From NCBI GenBank assembly GCA_021234155.1, contig JAJEKV010000261.1, forward strand, positions 62,001-126,000: a stretch of DNA of 64,000 nucleotides, written 5' to 3'. Source of the DNA: Isoetes taiwanensis (lineage: Eukaryota > Streptophyta > Lycopodiopsida > Isoetales > Isoetaceae). Every line of letters starts with the position of its first letter. Positions within the stretch are counted from its first letter, which is position 1. This document shows positions 10,660 to 20,250 of the stretch, piece by piece. The notes beneath the pieces were generated by a model, which worked only from the letters and a program-made list of their open reading frames with translations, made no database searches and was not told the DNA's origin. Position numbers and translations under genes: made by a program.

Positions 10660-11700
10660 TTACGTGGTATTTTCGTAGCATGCTTTCTTTGGAATTGCTT
10701 CTACCCACTTTGTAAACATGCATGTGGCTGCCAAGATATACTTATGACCTTTGGAAGATGGGGGATTGATAGGCCCAATGTAATCCAATCCCCACATATG
10801 AAATGGACCAACGCTCAAAATAGGATGGAATGGCATATTATTGTGGCCTGTTAATTGTTTATGCTTTTGACACTTCTCACATTTGCTAACAAAGTCTCTA
10901 GTATCCTTGTAAAGAGTTGGCCAATAATATCCCCAATGAAGGATCTTCCTAGCTGTGGTTCTGGCTGCAAAATGCCCCTGACAATCATGTGCTTGCTGTA
11001 ACAAATCATGAGTTTGCTGACCAGCAACACATCTTAATAAGAGACCTTCCATAGTCCTCTTATAAAGAATAGCCTCATGCACCACATAACCTGCTGCTTG
11101 TACTCTAAGAGCATGTTTTTGTTGCTTTGAAAATGATGAAGGATAAGTCTGATCTTGTAAATACCTATATATATTGGCATACCAAAGATCCACGGTCTCA
11201 ATGAACCCCTGTAATACTCCATTATCCTGAAATGCTACTTGCTGGTCTGTTTCCTCTTCTATTTCAGCACCACTACTCAAATAGGAACTTCGATTATGAG
11301 CTCCTTGAGCCATCTTAACATACTTCAATTCAAATTCTTGTATGATAAGAGCCCATCTTGTAAACTTAGGATCTTGGACAGTCTTATTGTAAATGCACGG
11401 CAATGGGTTCACATCCATATGAATGTAGACACACTGTACATTTGCTGAATTCCATTGTGAAGGAAGAAGATAATGTCTAAATTTATTCAAGGCCCACTTC
11501 AATGCCAACCCAAGATGCTCCACATGAGTCCATTTCTGCTCTTGTGGAGTTAACAACCTGCTAGCATAGTAATTCACATCATAATGCTTTTGCTGATTTT
11601 TTCGACATAGTGTGTGACCAAAGCTTGCTCCCCAAACTGTAAAGAATAAATGAAATGGCTCACTCATTCTTGGAGGAATCAGCAAAGTTCTCTCTTTCAA
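10660..11700 (-). CDS. Ty3 RNase H and integrase zinc-binding/core fragment
   Basis: A 346-codon open frame. The first third is the RNase H region (WGASFGHTLCRKNQQKH, YYASRLLTPQEQKW, HLGLALKWALNKFRHYLL). The middle holds the integrase HHCC zinc finger, with H at HDCQGHF and Cys pairs at CEKCQKH. It ends in the start of the catalytic core, MWGLDYIGPI, and KWVEAIP. RNase H removes RNA from the hybrid and integrase joins element DNA to the chromosome. The frame is lost before the later integrase catalytic residues, so the polyprotein could not be completed. Confidence 0.75.
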   Translation of the reverse strand: MKERTLLIPPRMSEPFHLFFTVWGASFGHTLCRKNQQKHYDVNYYASRLLTPQEQKWTHVEHLGLALKWALNKFRHYLLPSQWNSANVQCVYIHMDVNPLPCIYNKTVQDPKFTRWALIIQEFELKYVKMAQGAHNRSSYLSSGAEIEEETDQQVAFQDNGVLQGFIETVDLWYANIYRYLQDQTYPSSFSKQQKHALRVQAAGYVVHEAILYKRTMEGLLLRCVAGQQTHDLLQQAHDCQGHFAARTTARKILHWGYYWPTLYKDTRDFVSKCEKCQKHKQLTGHNNMPFHPILSVGPFHMWGLDYIGPINPPSSKGHKYILAATCMFTKWVEAIPKKACYENTT

Positions 11701-11752
11701 TTGTCCAAGGCACCATTCAAATGCTTCTTGAGCGTCCTCCTTCCATCTAAAA

Positions 11753-12480
11753 TTACGCCTTGGTTTTCATACAATCCACAAGTGGTTGGGTTACTTTAGC
11801 AAAATTGTGCAAATACCTCCTACTAAAACTGAGTTGGTCATATAAGCTTCTCACTTGTGATACATTTGTAGGTGGTTTGACCTTCTCCAAGGCTGCAATC
11901 TTACCATGATCCACTTGTAATCCCTTTTCTGAAACATAATTGCCCAATAGTTTTCCTCCTCTAGTGAAGAAAATACACTTAGCAGGATTCAAACTTATGC
12001 CATACAATCGGCATCTTTCAAGAACTTTTCTGAGGTGATCCAAGTGATCCATTCTTAGATTCGAAAGGCCAAAAGGTAATACCTTATAAGCATAAATGCC
12101 AAAAGGTATTCGAAAAGCCGTCATTGCTTGATGTGGTGGATAGATTTGGATCTGATTATATCCTGAGTAACCATCTAAGCAAGAATAGGCCTGATTTCCG
12201 CAACAATATCCAATAAAGTGTCTATGAATGGTGTAGGAAAATGATCTCTTTTGGTAGCTTTATTGAGATTCCTGTAATCAATGCATACCGGATTGAGTTA
12301 TTTGGCTTTTCTCCTTTGGGACAATAGAACTGATCCAATCTGAATTTGGCACTGGTACAATAAATCCCGCCTCCAAAAGCTTCATAACTTCAGCCTTTAC
12401 TTGCTCTTCTATTCTTTGGACTCATTCGCCTTTGAGCTTGTTGGGGTGGTTTTGATCCTTGTTTCAAATCAATGGTATGC
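11753..12480 (-). pseudogene. Ty3 reverse transcriptase lacking the YxDD block
   Basis: Fragments readable on the minus strand include VMKLLEAGFIVPVPNSDWIS (about 12330-12395), SGYNQIQIYPPHQAMTAFRI and YKVLPFGLSN (about 12060-12170). Directly after PFGLSN the sequence goes to LDHLRKVLERCRLYGISLNP. The stretch that should carry 'ATFQRAM...YxDD' is gone, an in-frame-looking deletion of roughly 40 residues removing the metal-binding aspartates. Frame breaks also occur at about 12290 and 12130. Confidence 0.75.
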
Positions 12481-12645
12481 ATCACAACCCTCGGTGGAAT
12501 GCCTTTCAATTCTTTGTAATTTCTTGCCAAAACATCCCCTGAATTCTCTTAATAAAGATATCAAATCGTTCCTCCTCTTGAGTAAGATCGCCTCCAATAG
12601 TAACCAATTCTTCTTGATTTCCTTGAGAAATATTGATGTTCTTGA

Positions 12646-12862
12646 CTGAATGTGGTGACTGTGATGAATGTGGTGAATGTGATGAGTGTGGTGACTGTGA
12701 TGAATGTGGTAAATGTGATGAGTGTGGTGACTGTGATGAATGTGGTGATTGCGGTGAATGTGGTGCGGTGATGACCGTGGTGACCGTGAATGGATGTGGT
12801 GGATGTGATGATTGTGATGAATGTGGTGCATGTGGTGACCTGTGATGACCGTGGTGAATATG
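12646..12862. repeat. 9-bp GTGGTGAxx/GTGATGAxx minisatellite inside the Ty3 element
   Basis: About 20 units alternating GTGGTGAxT and GTGATGAxT. On the plus strand it would encode Cys-Asp-Glu repeats and on the minus strand His-rich repeats; neither is a plausible protein. It lies between the protease-side fragments and the RT and resembles the unit found at the LTR edge (9447-9488). Confidence 0.85.
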
Positions 12863-12874
12863 GACTGATCTGAT

Positions 12875-13459
12875 TTACCTCATCCTCCGAGAATGTCGCA
12901 TGCCACCAAACCGCTTGTCCTTGTATAGTGGGCTGATTGCGTTTACCCCATCCATGCTTGATGTCAAAATCAGCATCTCTACTTGATCTTGATCAATACC
13001 TTGCTGAAATAAAGTCTCAGCAATGGGTCTTTGAATGGATTCCTCCTGCATGTTTACAAGAGTCTCTTGTAACTCACCTTCACCAATACTTTCAAGTCTT
13101 TGGATATACTTATCCGCAACTTCTTTCAGCGTAAATGACATATTTCTGAAATTTGGGTACCTTTTAACCACTTGTACAAAGTCTTATCTTCCCTGTCACC
13201 CACTTCCAAGACATGAAAACAACTAAGACCTTGCTGCCCTGATACCATAGCATTCTCTTTGCTGACTTCTAACTACGGGCTGCTCAAATAAGGATTGCAA
13301 AGAAAGGTACCTTTTGCTGATTTCAGAGGATGATCTATATGTAACCTTGTGTTCCCCTTGAAAGATATTCATTTCACGCTTCCTCCATGAAGTCTCATTT
13401 TGTACGGCATCTAACCATGTACGGCTCAAGAATAAAGTATAAGTTTCAAAGATGCACAC
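12875..13459 (-). pseudogene. Ty3 polyprotein linker between protease and RT, broken
   Basis: Two overlapping frames (13459-13223 and 13171-12875) continue the polyprotein: SRTWLDAVQNETSWRK, FQGEHKVTYRSSSEISKRYL, then FTLKEVADKYIQRLESIGEG. This is typical variable spacer between protease and RT in plant Ty3 elements. A frameshift lies at about 13180-13220 and the minisatellite follows. Confidence 0.55.
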
Positions 13460-15140
13460 TCTCTGGAAATTTCAAAACCATGAAATCCAAGATTGCTTCC
13501 ACCTCATAAACCTTGTATAAGACATTCCTTATGACCCCCATAGGCTGGACCTTCATTTGATTGAATGCTTTGAGCATCATAGTCGTCGGTTCCATCATTT
13601 TCAATCCAACTTGAAGCATTATGTGGTAAGGCATTACATTCACTCCACTGCCGGTATCTATGTTGGCCTCTTTGATTAGATATCCATTAATACTCACATC
13701 ACAAAGAAATGGCCCTGGATCCTTGGATTGCCGGGCTGGTGGCTCCATTCTACTCTTATTGGTATCATTTGAGATGATTTGTTGGACTGAAATTTCTGAT
13801 TTTGTTCTTCCTCCCAACTCTTGCAACAAATTTGGAGAATAATGCATCAATTGCTCCAAAGTAAGTGTAACTTTGGTAGCCAAAACTTGGCTGATCATAT
13901 CATCTTCATTTTGAACGCCCTCATCCACCATAGGAGGCATCACTATGGGCTGATTTTCTTCTATAGACTGAAACTGTTCTGTGGGCAGCACATTGAATTG
14001 CACCTTCTTAGGTACCGATTCCTTCAAAGCTTGTCCCTTCAAAGCCTTTGGAAAAGAGGTCTTAGGCTTCTCCGCAATTGGCACTACTCTTGGTTCTTGC
14101 ACTACCTTTTGTGATCTTGTAACCGCATTTACTTCTCCAATCTCTTCTTCTTGCTGAAATGGGTCACTGTCTACCTCAACAAATCCACAATTTACTACTG
14201 ATTTTGCCTTCTCTTGCTTCTTAAACTCCTCAATAAGAGCCTTAACTTGAGGATTATCAATGTACTTTGCATCTTGAATGCGAACATCATTATTAGGAAG
14301 AGGTACTGATTCAAACACTTGCTGTCTGGGTGGATACTTGTTAGTTGCCCATTCCGGTTTTCCATGAATTTTCCAACAAGTAGTCTCATCATGCTTGAAT
14401 TTATCACATAACTTGCAATACAAATGAGCCTTACTTGGATTCCATCCCTGTTTTGGCTGCACCATTTGTGTGGAACCCATTGGAGCTTGTTGAGCAATTG
14501 GAGCTTGTGGCATCATTGGAACTTGTGGTATAATAGGTGCTGCTGGCATTGGTTGAATAGGAATAGGTGGTGTTTGTTGCATAACAGCAAATACCGGATT
14601 GGCCCTCTCAAAGAATCTCTTCTCCCTACATTCTTGATCATTATGGCCCTTTATTTGGCATCTTGAGCAGAATTTCAGCAATCTACATGTAGTATCAGAA
14701 TGTCCAATAGACCCACAATACTCACAAGTAATAAACTGCACCTCCCTTGGCTTCTCACCAATTGTAAGCTTAGAAATTTTGGCTGCAATATCCTCTGTTT
14801 TATGCTCTGGAGCAGCAACTCTATGAATGTATCCCAGCTTATCTTCAGCCTTGAGAGCATACTTTTGTGCCTCTAGTAATGTTGTAGGCTGTTTGGCCTT
14901 CACCTTATGAGCAATAGCTCGTTTCAGCCCCTTCACATACCATTGAATATCCATTTCATCACTCCTTGCAATTTTCCAATGAACCACGGCTTTGAGAACC
15001 GCAATATACCTCTGATTATACTCTCTAATTGATTCATCTTCCTTTTGTGTGAAATTGGTCCACCTTTCCATAGTCTTATCCTTACCATGAACTTCTTGAT
15101 AATTAGCAATGAAAGCTTCCTTTAATTCACGATATGTCAT
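13446..15140 (-). CDS. Ty3 Gag with zinc knuckles and protease
   Basis: A long open frame (564 codons). Residues 1-100 are the gag (retrotrans_gag) core, with the YREL...FxxxYxEVHG start and WYVKGLKRAIAHKV. Three CCHC/CCHH-like knuckles follow: CEYCGSIGHSDTTC, CSRCQIKGHNDQEC and CKLCDKFKHDETTC. A Pro/Met/Gln-rich linker (about 190-235) leads to the aspartic protease with the active-site loop DTGSGVNVMP (about residue 505). Gag packages element RNA and the protease cuts the polyprotein. The frame is open, so this part may be recent, but downstream pol is broken. Confidence 0.85.
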   Translation of the reverse strand: MTYRELKEAFIANYQEVHGKDKTMERWTNFTQKEDESIREYNQRYIAVLKAVVHWKIARSDEMDIQWYVKGLKRAIAHKVKAKQPTTLLEAQKYALKAEDKLGYIHRVAAPEHKTEDIAAKISKLTIGEKPREVQFITCEYCGSIGHSDTTCRLLKFCSRCQIKGHNDQECREKRFFERANPVFAVMQQTPPIPIQPMPAAPIIPQVPMMPQAPIAQQAPMGSTQMVQPKQGWNPSKAHLYCKLCDKFKHDETTCWKIHGKPEWATNKYPPRQQVFESVPLPNNDVRIQDAKYIDNPQVKALIEEFKKQEKAKSVVNCGFVEVDSDPFQQEEEIGEVNAVTRSQKVVQEPRVVPIAEKPKTSFPKALKGQALKESVPKKVQFNVLPTEQFQSIEENQPIVMPPMVDEGVQNEDDMISQVLATKVTLTLEQLMHYSPNLLQELGGRTKSEISVQQIISNDTNKSRMEPPARQSKDPGPFLCDVSINGYLIKEANIDTGSGVNVMPYHIMLQVGLKMMEPTTMMLKAFNQMKVQPMGVIRNVLYKVYEVEAILDFMVLKFPESVHL

Positions 15141-15804
15141 GGTATCCGGGCTGAGTTTGTGCCCATTCCTCCCGAATCTTGCAAAGAGCTATGAAACCAA
15201 AGCAAGTAATCGTCCGAAATAGATAACTTACATTGTTGGCAATACCTCTCAAACTTCACAATATGCTTCAAAGGATCCCGATCCATGGATCATCAAACTT
15301 TGGAATCCCATTGTCGAAAACCCCATACCATAGGTGGTAATACAGCCATCTACGCCTCTTCTTGGGTTTCTTGAAATTGGAAAAACGAAATTGAATCTCC
15401 CTTCAATTTGAAAAACGAAATTGGATTACCTTCTAGATCGGTAAATGGAATCAAAACCTCCGGATCGATAATTAGACCCCGGACCGCTCCCCAAATCTAA
15501 AAACGAAATTGAATCTTGATGCAATTTTGAGCGCCATTCATTGACTCACCGGTCCCCTTCTTGTTACGATAGAGCTTGGTGGTATATCCTTCTTACTTCT
15601 CTTGGGCATAAAACTATGTTCTCTTTGTCAAATTTACCCCACAAATCAATTACTGCAAAATCCCCTTCGCCCAAGAAATTGCTCCTTTCACAATGGTGCC
15701 GTTCTTTTACCGACGATTACCAAATACCAATGGTAACAACTCCTTTTCCAATGGAAATTCTTGCCGATCAATGGTGCAGCCGAGCAACGCAGTGGTCGCC
15801 AAAT
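15141..15804 (-). other. Ty3 leader and primer-binding site
   Basis: Untranslated leader between the upstream LTR and gag. The primer-binding site on the minus strand starts two bases inside the LTR: TGGCGACCACTGCG (about 15789-15802). A direct repeat 'AAACGAAATTG(A/G)AT' occurs three times at 15383-15510. Confidence 0.6.
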
Positions 15805-16096
15805 TGTTAGAGCCTGAACTCTAACCTTGCAAGAAGGATGAAAAACCCAACAATCCAAGCTCAATCTATCAGATCAAGACAATGCACAACACAAAGATTC
15901 ATCATGTCCATAGCTAGATCAAGCAAAAATCCTCCCCCAATACACCGTCTCTCTGTTGTTCTCTCTCTGCTCAGATAATACTGTGATGATCATCCCACAA
16001 TGCATGCGTGCATGCGCGTATATCACTCCATATACGATATACGGTCTCCTATAGTGGTGAGTGTGATGAGTGTGGTGAGTGGTGACCACCCCAACA
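15805..16096 (-). repeat. LTR (upstream copy) of the Ty3 element
   Basis: 292 bp with TGTTAGAGCC...CCAACA ends, followed by target duplication ACATC (16097-16101). Confidence 0.92.
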
Positions 16097-16101
16097 ACAT
16101 C

Positions 16102-16380
16102 AAAACTTTCATAGCAAACAGAGTATCCACAATTTTGTTCTCCCCTGTGTTTTCCACCAAAGCCTCAATCATACAATTACCATCTTCACTAAGCACATCA
16201 TGAAGTTTCAATAATATTCCGTAAATATGTCGATCTTCATCCAATAAGCAAACCTCATTAAAGGATGTATATCCAGGTATAACTTCAGAAAACCATTTCT
16301 TCTTTATAAGATCTTGCTTCATATCATAGTCTTCGAAACTAACATCTTTCAATGAAATTGCTTGAACCTTGCATTGGTGT
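16102..16380 (-). pseudogene. 5-prime-most recognised exon of the ParB/methyltransferase-like gene
   Basis: Starts after a likely acceptor (TTGACAG|ACACC, about 16381). It reads HQCKVQAISLKDVSFEDYD, KKWFSEVIPGYTSFNEVCLL, then MIEALVENTGENKIVDTLFA up to the Ty3 target site at 16101/16102. No known domain is recognised. One or more upstream exons, with the true start codon, must lie between here and about 17.0 kb but could not be identified. Confidence 0.5.
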
Positions 16381-16485
16381 CTGTCAAAAACATGCAGACA
16401 AATATTAATTAAACTGTAAGCATGTCCCGTGAAGTCTAGTTACGAAATACAAGTGTAACTATAGTAGGTTAATGTTCAAGCCAAA

Positions 16486-16972
16486 CATCCAATGCATGTT
16501 GGAAGTTACATACGTATATCTGAATTTTGTTTGAGCTTTTCCATTCTCTAGAATGCAACATATAACTTCCAACACATGTTGGAAGTGATTGTTACAACAA
16601 AATTTCAAATCTTCCATGGTAAAACATAAATCTAAGAATCAACTGCCACCATAACATGACCTTGAAAAAGGTATTCATCTCAACGTTTAAACTTGAGAAG
16701 GGTGTTGTTCTGGAAGCTCACATTCTAAAAACCTCTACAATCTTTGGAATTCCACCTTCCAACACATGTTGAAAGTGATGCCACAATCTCAAATCTACAC
16801 ACTAAAATGAGAATCTAAGATTGAATTATAAGTTTGAAAAACCTATATTCCGACTTCCAACACATGTTGGAAGACGCACCCTCATTTCAAAACTAATTTC
16901 TAGCACATGTTGGAAGAGATGCCACAACCTCAATTTAAAAACTCCACATTAACTTCCACCACATGTTGGAAG
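16486..16972. promoter_or_regulatory. Cluster of six CTTCCAACACATGTTGGAAG-type palindromes between divergent genes
   Basis: Copies lie at 16486-16505, 16566-16585 (perfect CTTCCAACACATGTTGGAAG), 16756-16775, 16854-16873 (perfect), 16897-16916 and 16953-16972; variants differ at one to six positions. Arms are 9 bp around a 2-bp centre. They sit upstream of a divergent gene pair, and related copies occur in an intron at 7935-7954 and near 8011. A protein-binding site for a dimeric regulator, or transposase-binding repeats, would look like this. Confidence 0.75.
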
Positions 16973-17062
16973 GCACAACCTAATTTCAAAGGTGCATTTC
17001 TAGAAGGTCACGTGCTGGATCAGACCTCCACGCTAAGACAAAATCTAAAATTCATCCTCTGC

Positions 17063-17070
17063 CTATAAAG
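17063..17070 (+). promoter_or_regulatory. Possible TATA box
   Basis: CTATAAAG lies about 90 bases before the ATG at 17155 of the DUF7869-like frame, a normal plant spacing. Position and sequence only. Confidence 0.4.
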
Positions 17071-17154
17071 ACCACTTGGATCTTGGAATTTCGAACAATT
17101 TTATAGACATGTATTCCTAGGTTAAAACCAAATCCAAACACTACGAAGAATGCT

Positions 17155-18531
17155 ATGCAATTGCCTATGGCTTTGGCAGGAATCCTCACTCATGGGCATG
17201 GTCCTGCGTCATATGGTCATTTTGCTACATGGAATTGGTCATTTGACCCAAACTTTACAATAGGTTCTATTGCTAAATGTTTGCGGAATTTAGAGAGTTA
17301 CAACGTTGGAGATAGAGATTTAACTCCAACTTTCACCTCAGCAACACAACCCCTTCATAAAGCATTGTTGGCAAGAACAGATGGCAAGCAATTAACGAGA
17401 GTGGAACATCATGATTTTAAGCCTCTGCCGAAAGTTCTACTCTTGCAGGTTGACAATTGTGTCTCTGAAAACAAGAATCGATTTGTCTTGGCATCCATGT
17501 TAGTGGCAAGGGGGCATTTTAAAGAGGTAGTGATGGCATTTCTTATGGTTGGACATACACATGAAGATATTGATGCCTTCTTTAGCAGATTTGGAGATTG
17601 TCTAAGAAAATGGCATGCACACACTTTGCCACAGTTGTTTGAAATGTATGAGACATGTGTGTCTGCTAGAAATGTTCCATACCTCATACAAGAAGTCCCT
17701 GATTTTAAGAAATTTGTGGATGGTTATATAGAAGATTGGCCCCATAAGTTGGTGGGGCATACGAAGCCATTACATTTTCGGTTATATCTAGATGATAAAG
17801 GTGATCCTAGAATGCAATATAAGGTGCACCCTAACCTGGCAGCATGGGAGCCTGAAGCTGGTATTGAACTTTAAAAAAAAGATGATGCTGGTAGGCAAAT
17901 ATTGCCCGAAGGTGAACCTGAGCCTGTGCCCCTTAATGAACACATGAGGGAAGAGGAAAATATCATATCTGGTATTTCAAAATATATAGATTTCTGGAAA
18001 ATAGGGTTAAGTGGACGTTTTGGACATTCCAATTATCAAGAAGTAGCGTGACCAATTATTGCATATTGGAAAAATGTCATAGCAAAACTACAGGAATCTC
18101 CAGTAAAAAATTCCAAGTTAGAAGATGGATTTTGGCCTCGTTCACAGTGAATGCTCCATCAAGATGTAGATGTTGCTCCCGTAATGACGATTGACAATGA
18201 AAAAGAACATCATGAAGTGGTGTATTGTGGCCCTGCAAGTGTTAAACCAAAAGAAGAATTTAAACCTGAAAAAGATATTATGGAAGGTATGTTTCTTATT
18301 GTGAGGCCTGATGATATGAAAGAGACTCCATTTTGGCTAGGTGCAGCATTGACTATACCCACTAAACAAAAGGATGGACTAAAAGAGTGTCTTCAAGTTC
18401 TTCACATCCAATGGTGGAAGCCACTCACTAAAGGTAGGAAGAGTTTGAAATATCAATATAAAGGATGTTGCTACAAAGATGGAAGCCAAATCCAAGTGAA
18501 CAACGACAATGGGTGGATGTTCAATCAGTAA
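17155..18531 (+). pseudogene. DUF7869-like (RNase-H/DDE-fold) gene with three in-frame stops
   Basis: A single frame of 459 codons is interrupted by TAA at 17872, TGA at about 18049 and TGA at about 18148; both TGA sites are consistent with CGA-to-TGA changes. The core reads LLQVDNCVSENKNRFVLA (about residue 100), then VVMAFLMVGHTHEDIDAFFS (about 130-150). This is the signature of DUF7869-type proteins: a D-N strand with an acid-rich GHTHEDID loop, like an RNase-H/integrase fold. The segment after the first stop continues with FWKIGLSGRFGHSNY and QWWKPLTKGRKSL. Family members are usually longer at the N-terminus, so exons or sequence before 17155 may be missing. A role as transposase is inference; the domain's function is not established to my knowledge. 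Confidence 0.7.
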
Positions 18532-19630
18532 TCTATGGTTGGAAGGCAAAGACCTCTGTAGTTTCCATGAAACAACTTGAAAAAAATACATGACGATGTA
18601 ATTGCTATTGTCCAAAGTCATTTGGAATTATGCAGTGATGATTAATTAGATAAATGCAAAAGTACAATTCATTTTCTTCGCAATGGTTCCTTCTCTATAC
18701 TATTGATAATGGCATGATTATGAAATAACAAAAAATTAAGCACTCAATGTTTCAAATCATTATAAACATGAATAAGTCTAAAAACCTTGAATAAGTCTAA
18801 ATTTTTCTAGATTTGTCATAATACCCTTCATGAAGGGAAGATGTTGAAAAAACTATTGCATCAAATTTACTTCTTGTAACTGTCATTATTAGAGTTTGAG
18901 CAATTAAGCATGGATTTGAGAAGTGCTTTCTTGTACTGGGCTCACCTGTATGTAAAAATTTTCATGAATAGAAAATGCAGACTCTTATCTTAAAAAAGGG
19001 GTTCGAATTTGGAAGTTCCTTCCTCTTCTACTTTCTTTTACAATGATTGTGTTTCACAGGATCTTATTTGCAAAAAACAAAAGGGAAAAAGTGAAAAAAA
19101 AAAGAGAGGAAAAGAAGAGAAAAAGGAGAGGAAAAAGTGAAAGAAAGAAACCAAAAAAGAAGAAGAAGAAAGAGAGGATAAAGCAAAACTAGCAGAACTG
19201 CAGGGTTGGGAAGGAGGCTAGGCAGTCGGGCTCACGTTGGTTTTTCGTCCATGGTAATTCGAAGATCGGCGTAAGGATCTTCTAGAAAGCTTATACATGG
19301 TTGAATCCAATTTTATTCTCAATAAAATACAATGCATCATATGGGTTGGGACAATATATATTCAATAAAATACAATGCATCATGGTTGGGACAATATATA
19401 TTCATTGTTAGTCGAAAATAGTGAATTGGATTACCATATCCTTCACAACTGATCCTCCTACAAGATGTTGACCAACATCTCTTTTACAATACACATGCCA
19501 TGAACCATGTTATGAGCGACCGTGCCTAGATTCTATACTTATTGTAGTCTAATCAGGAAGGGATCCAGTCCACAAGGCCGCATAAGGCTTTTTTTATTAG
19601 TCTTCCTATGAATGTCTACACAAGTTTCCT
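18532..19630. other. AT-rich spacer with small repeats
   Basis: No coding sequence recognised. It contains a purine-only tract (about 19073-19190) and a 45-bp tandem duplication (about 19318-19405; unit with CAATAAAATACAATGCATCA and TGGGACAATATATATT). The 3-prime end of the DUF7869-like transcript presumably lies at its left edge. Confidence 0.6.
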
Positions 19631-19631
19631 A

Positions 19632-20250
19632 TTTTTATTTTTTTTTTTTTTTTTTTTTGAAGAACCTGTTTTACTTCATATTATACACTCAAAAAATACA
19701 AAAAGTACTTCGAAGTAAAAATGTCCCCTGAAGCATCAATCACTTTTAGATGATCCTCCATATTGGAATTTTAATACGATCGGGCCAATTGGAGATCCGA
19801 AAGCAATTATACAACTTCTTCGAATTTCTTGAAGCACCACCGAGAAGAAATACGCTTATCATAAAAGACCTTTCTTAGCCGCCGGCTTCCATACACTCCA
19901 TATTAGCCAAGACTTTGCCATGTGAAATGCAATCCTTTTAGAAGCGATCCCACCGATTTGGATAAATACCCAAAAGAAAGTGCCGACTATCCAAAGATAC
20001 TCCAAAAAAGAGAATGCAGCGGGACCTAAGACTACTCATGTTCGCACACAAATATAAACAAGTGCTCCAATGTTTCAATGCACCGCTCACACATTGGGCA
20101 AAGTGGGCTTACTCCCGGCTTAAAGCGATGAACCATCTCATTAACTCTCAAAGAGCGATGAATCACCTGCCAAAGTAGAACATTTACCTTTGGAGGATTA
20201 TATTTAGACCAAACAAGGTTCCAGATGTTTCCTTGCTGCTATTTTGCATT
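19632..20250 (-). mobile_element. 5-prime-truncated LINE fragment, minus strand
   Basis: A T-run (19641-19658) marks the poly(A) tail of an element on the minus strand. Upstream of it, minus-strand reading gives a motif like KVNVLLWQVIHRSLRVNEM and then LCPMCGRCIETLEHLF, the terminal zinc-binding segment of L1-type ORF2 (compare CPCCGSHRESIEHC in the LINE at 6.9 kb). Several stops are present. The 5-prime boundary is approximate. Confidence 0.7.

Larger units (their letters stand above)
9178..16096 (-). mobile_element. Ty3/gypsy LTR retrotransposon, complete ends, coding strand minus
   Basis: Two near-identical LTRs (9178-9498 and 15805-16096), both starting TGTTAGAGCC and ending CCAACA, flank the element. 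The 5-bp target duplication ACATC is present at 9173-9177 and 16097-16101. On the minus strand the order is gag with zinc knuckles, protease, reverse transcriptase, RNase H and integrase, which is the Ty3 order. The primer-binding site after the upstream LTR begins TGGCGACCACTG, not the iMet type. No chromodomain was seen. The RT lacks its YxDD block and several frames are broken, so it is non-autonomous now. LTRs differ by a few substitutions and indels, suggesting a fairly recent insertion. Confidence 0.9.

Noticed and set aside
12469-12845. His-rich and Cys-Asp-Glu-rich open frames
   Set aside because: They are the two readings of a 9-bp minisatellite and not proteins.
12646-12862. CRISPR-like array
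   Set aside because: Units are 9 bp with no spacers, in a plant retroelement.
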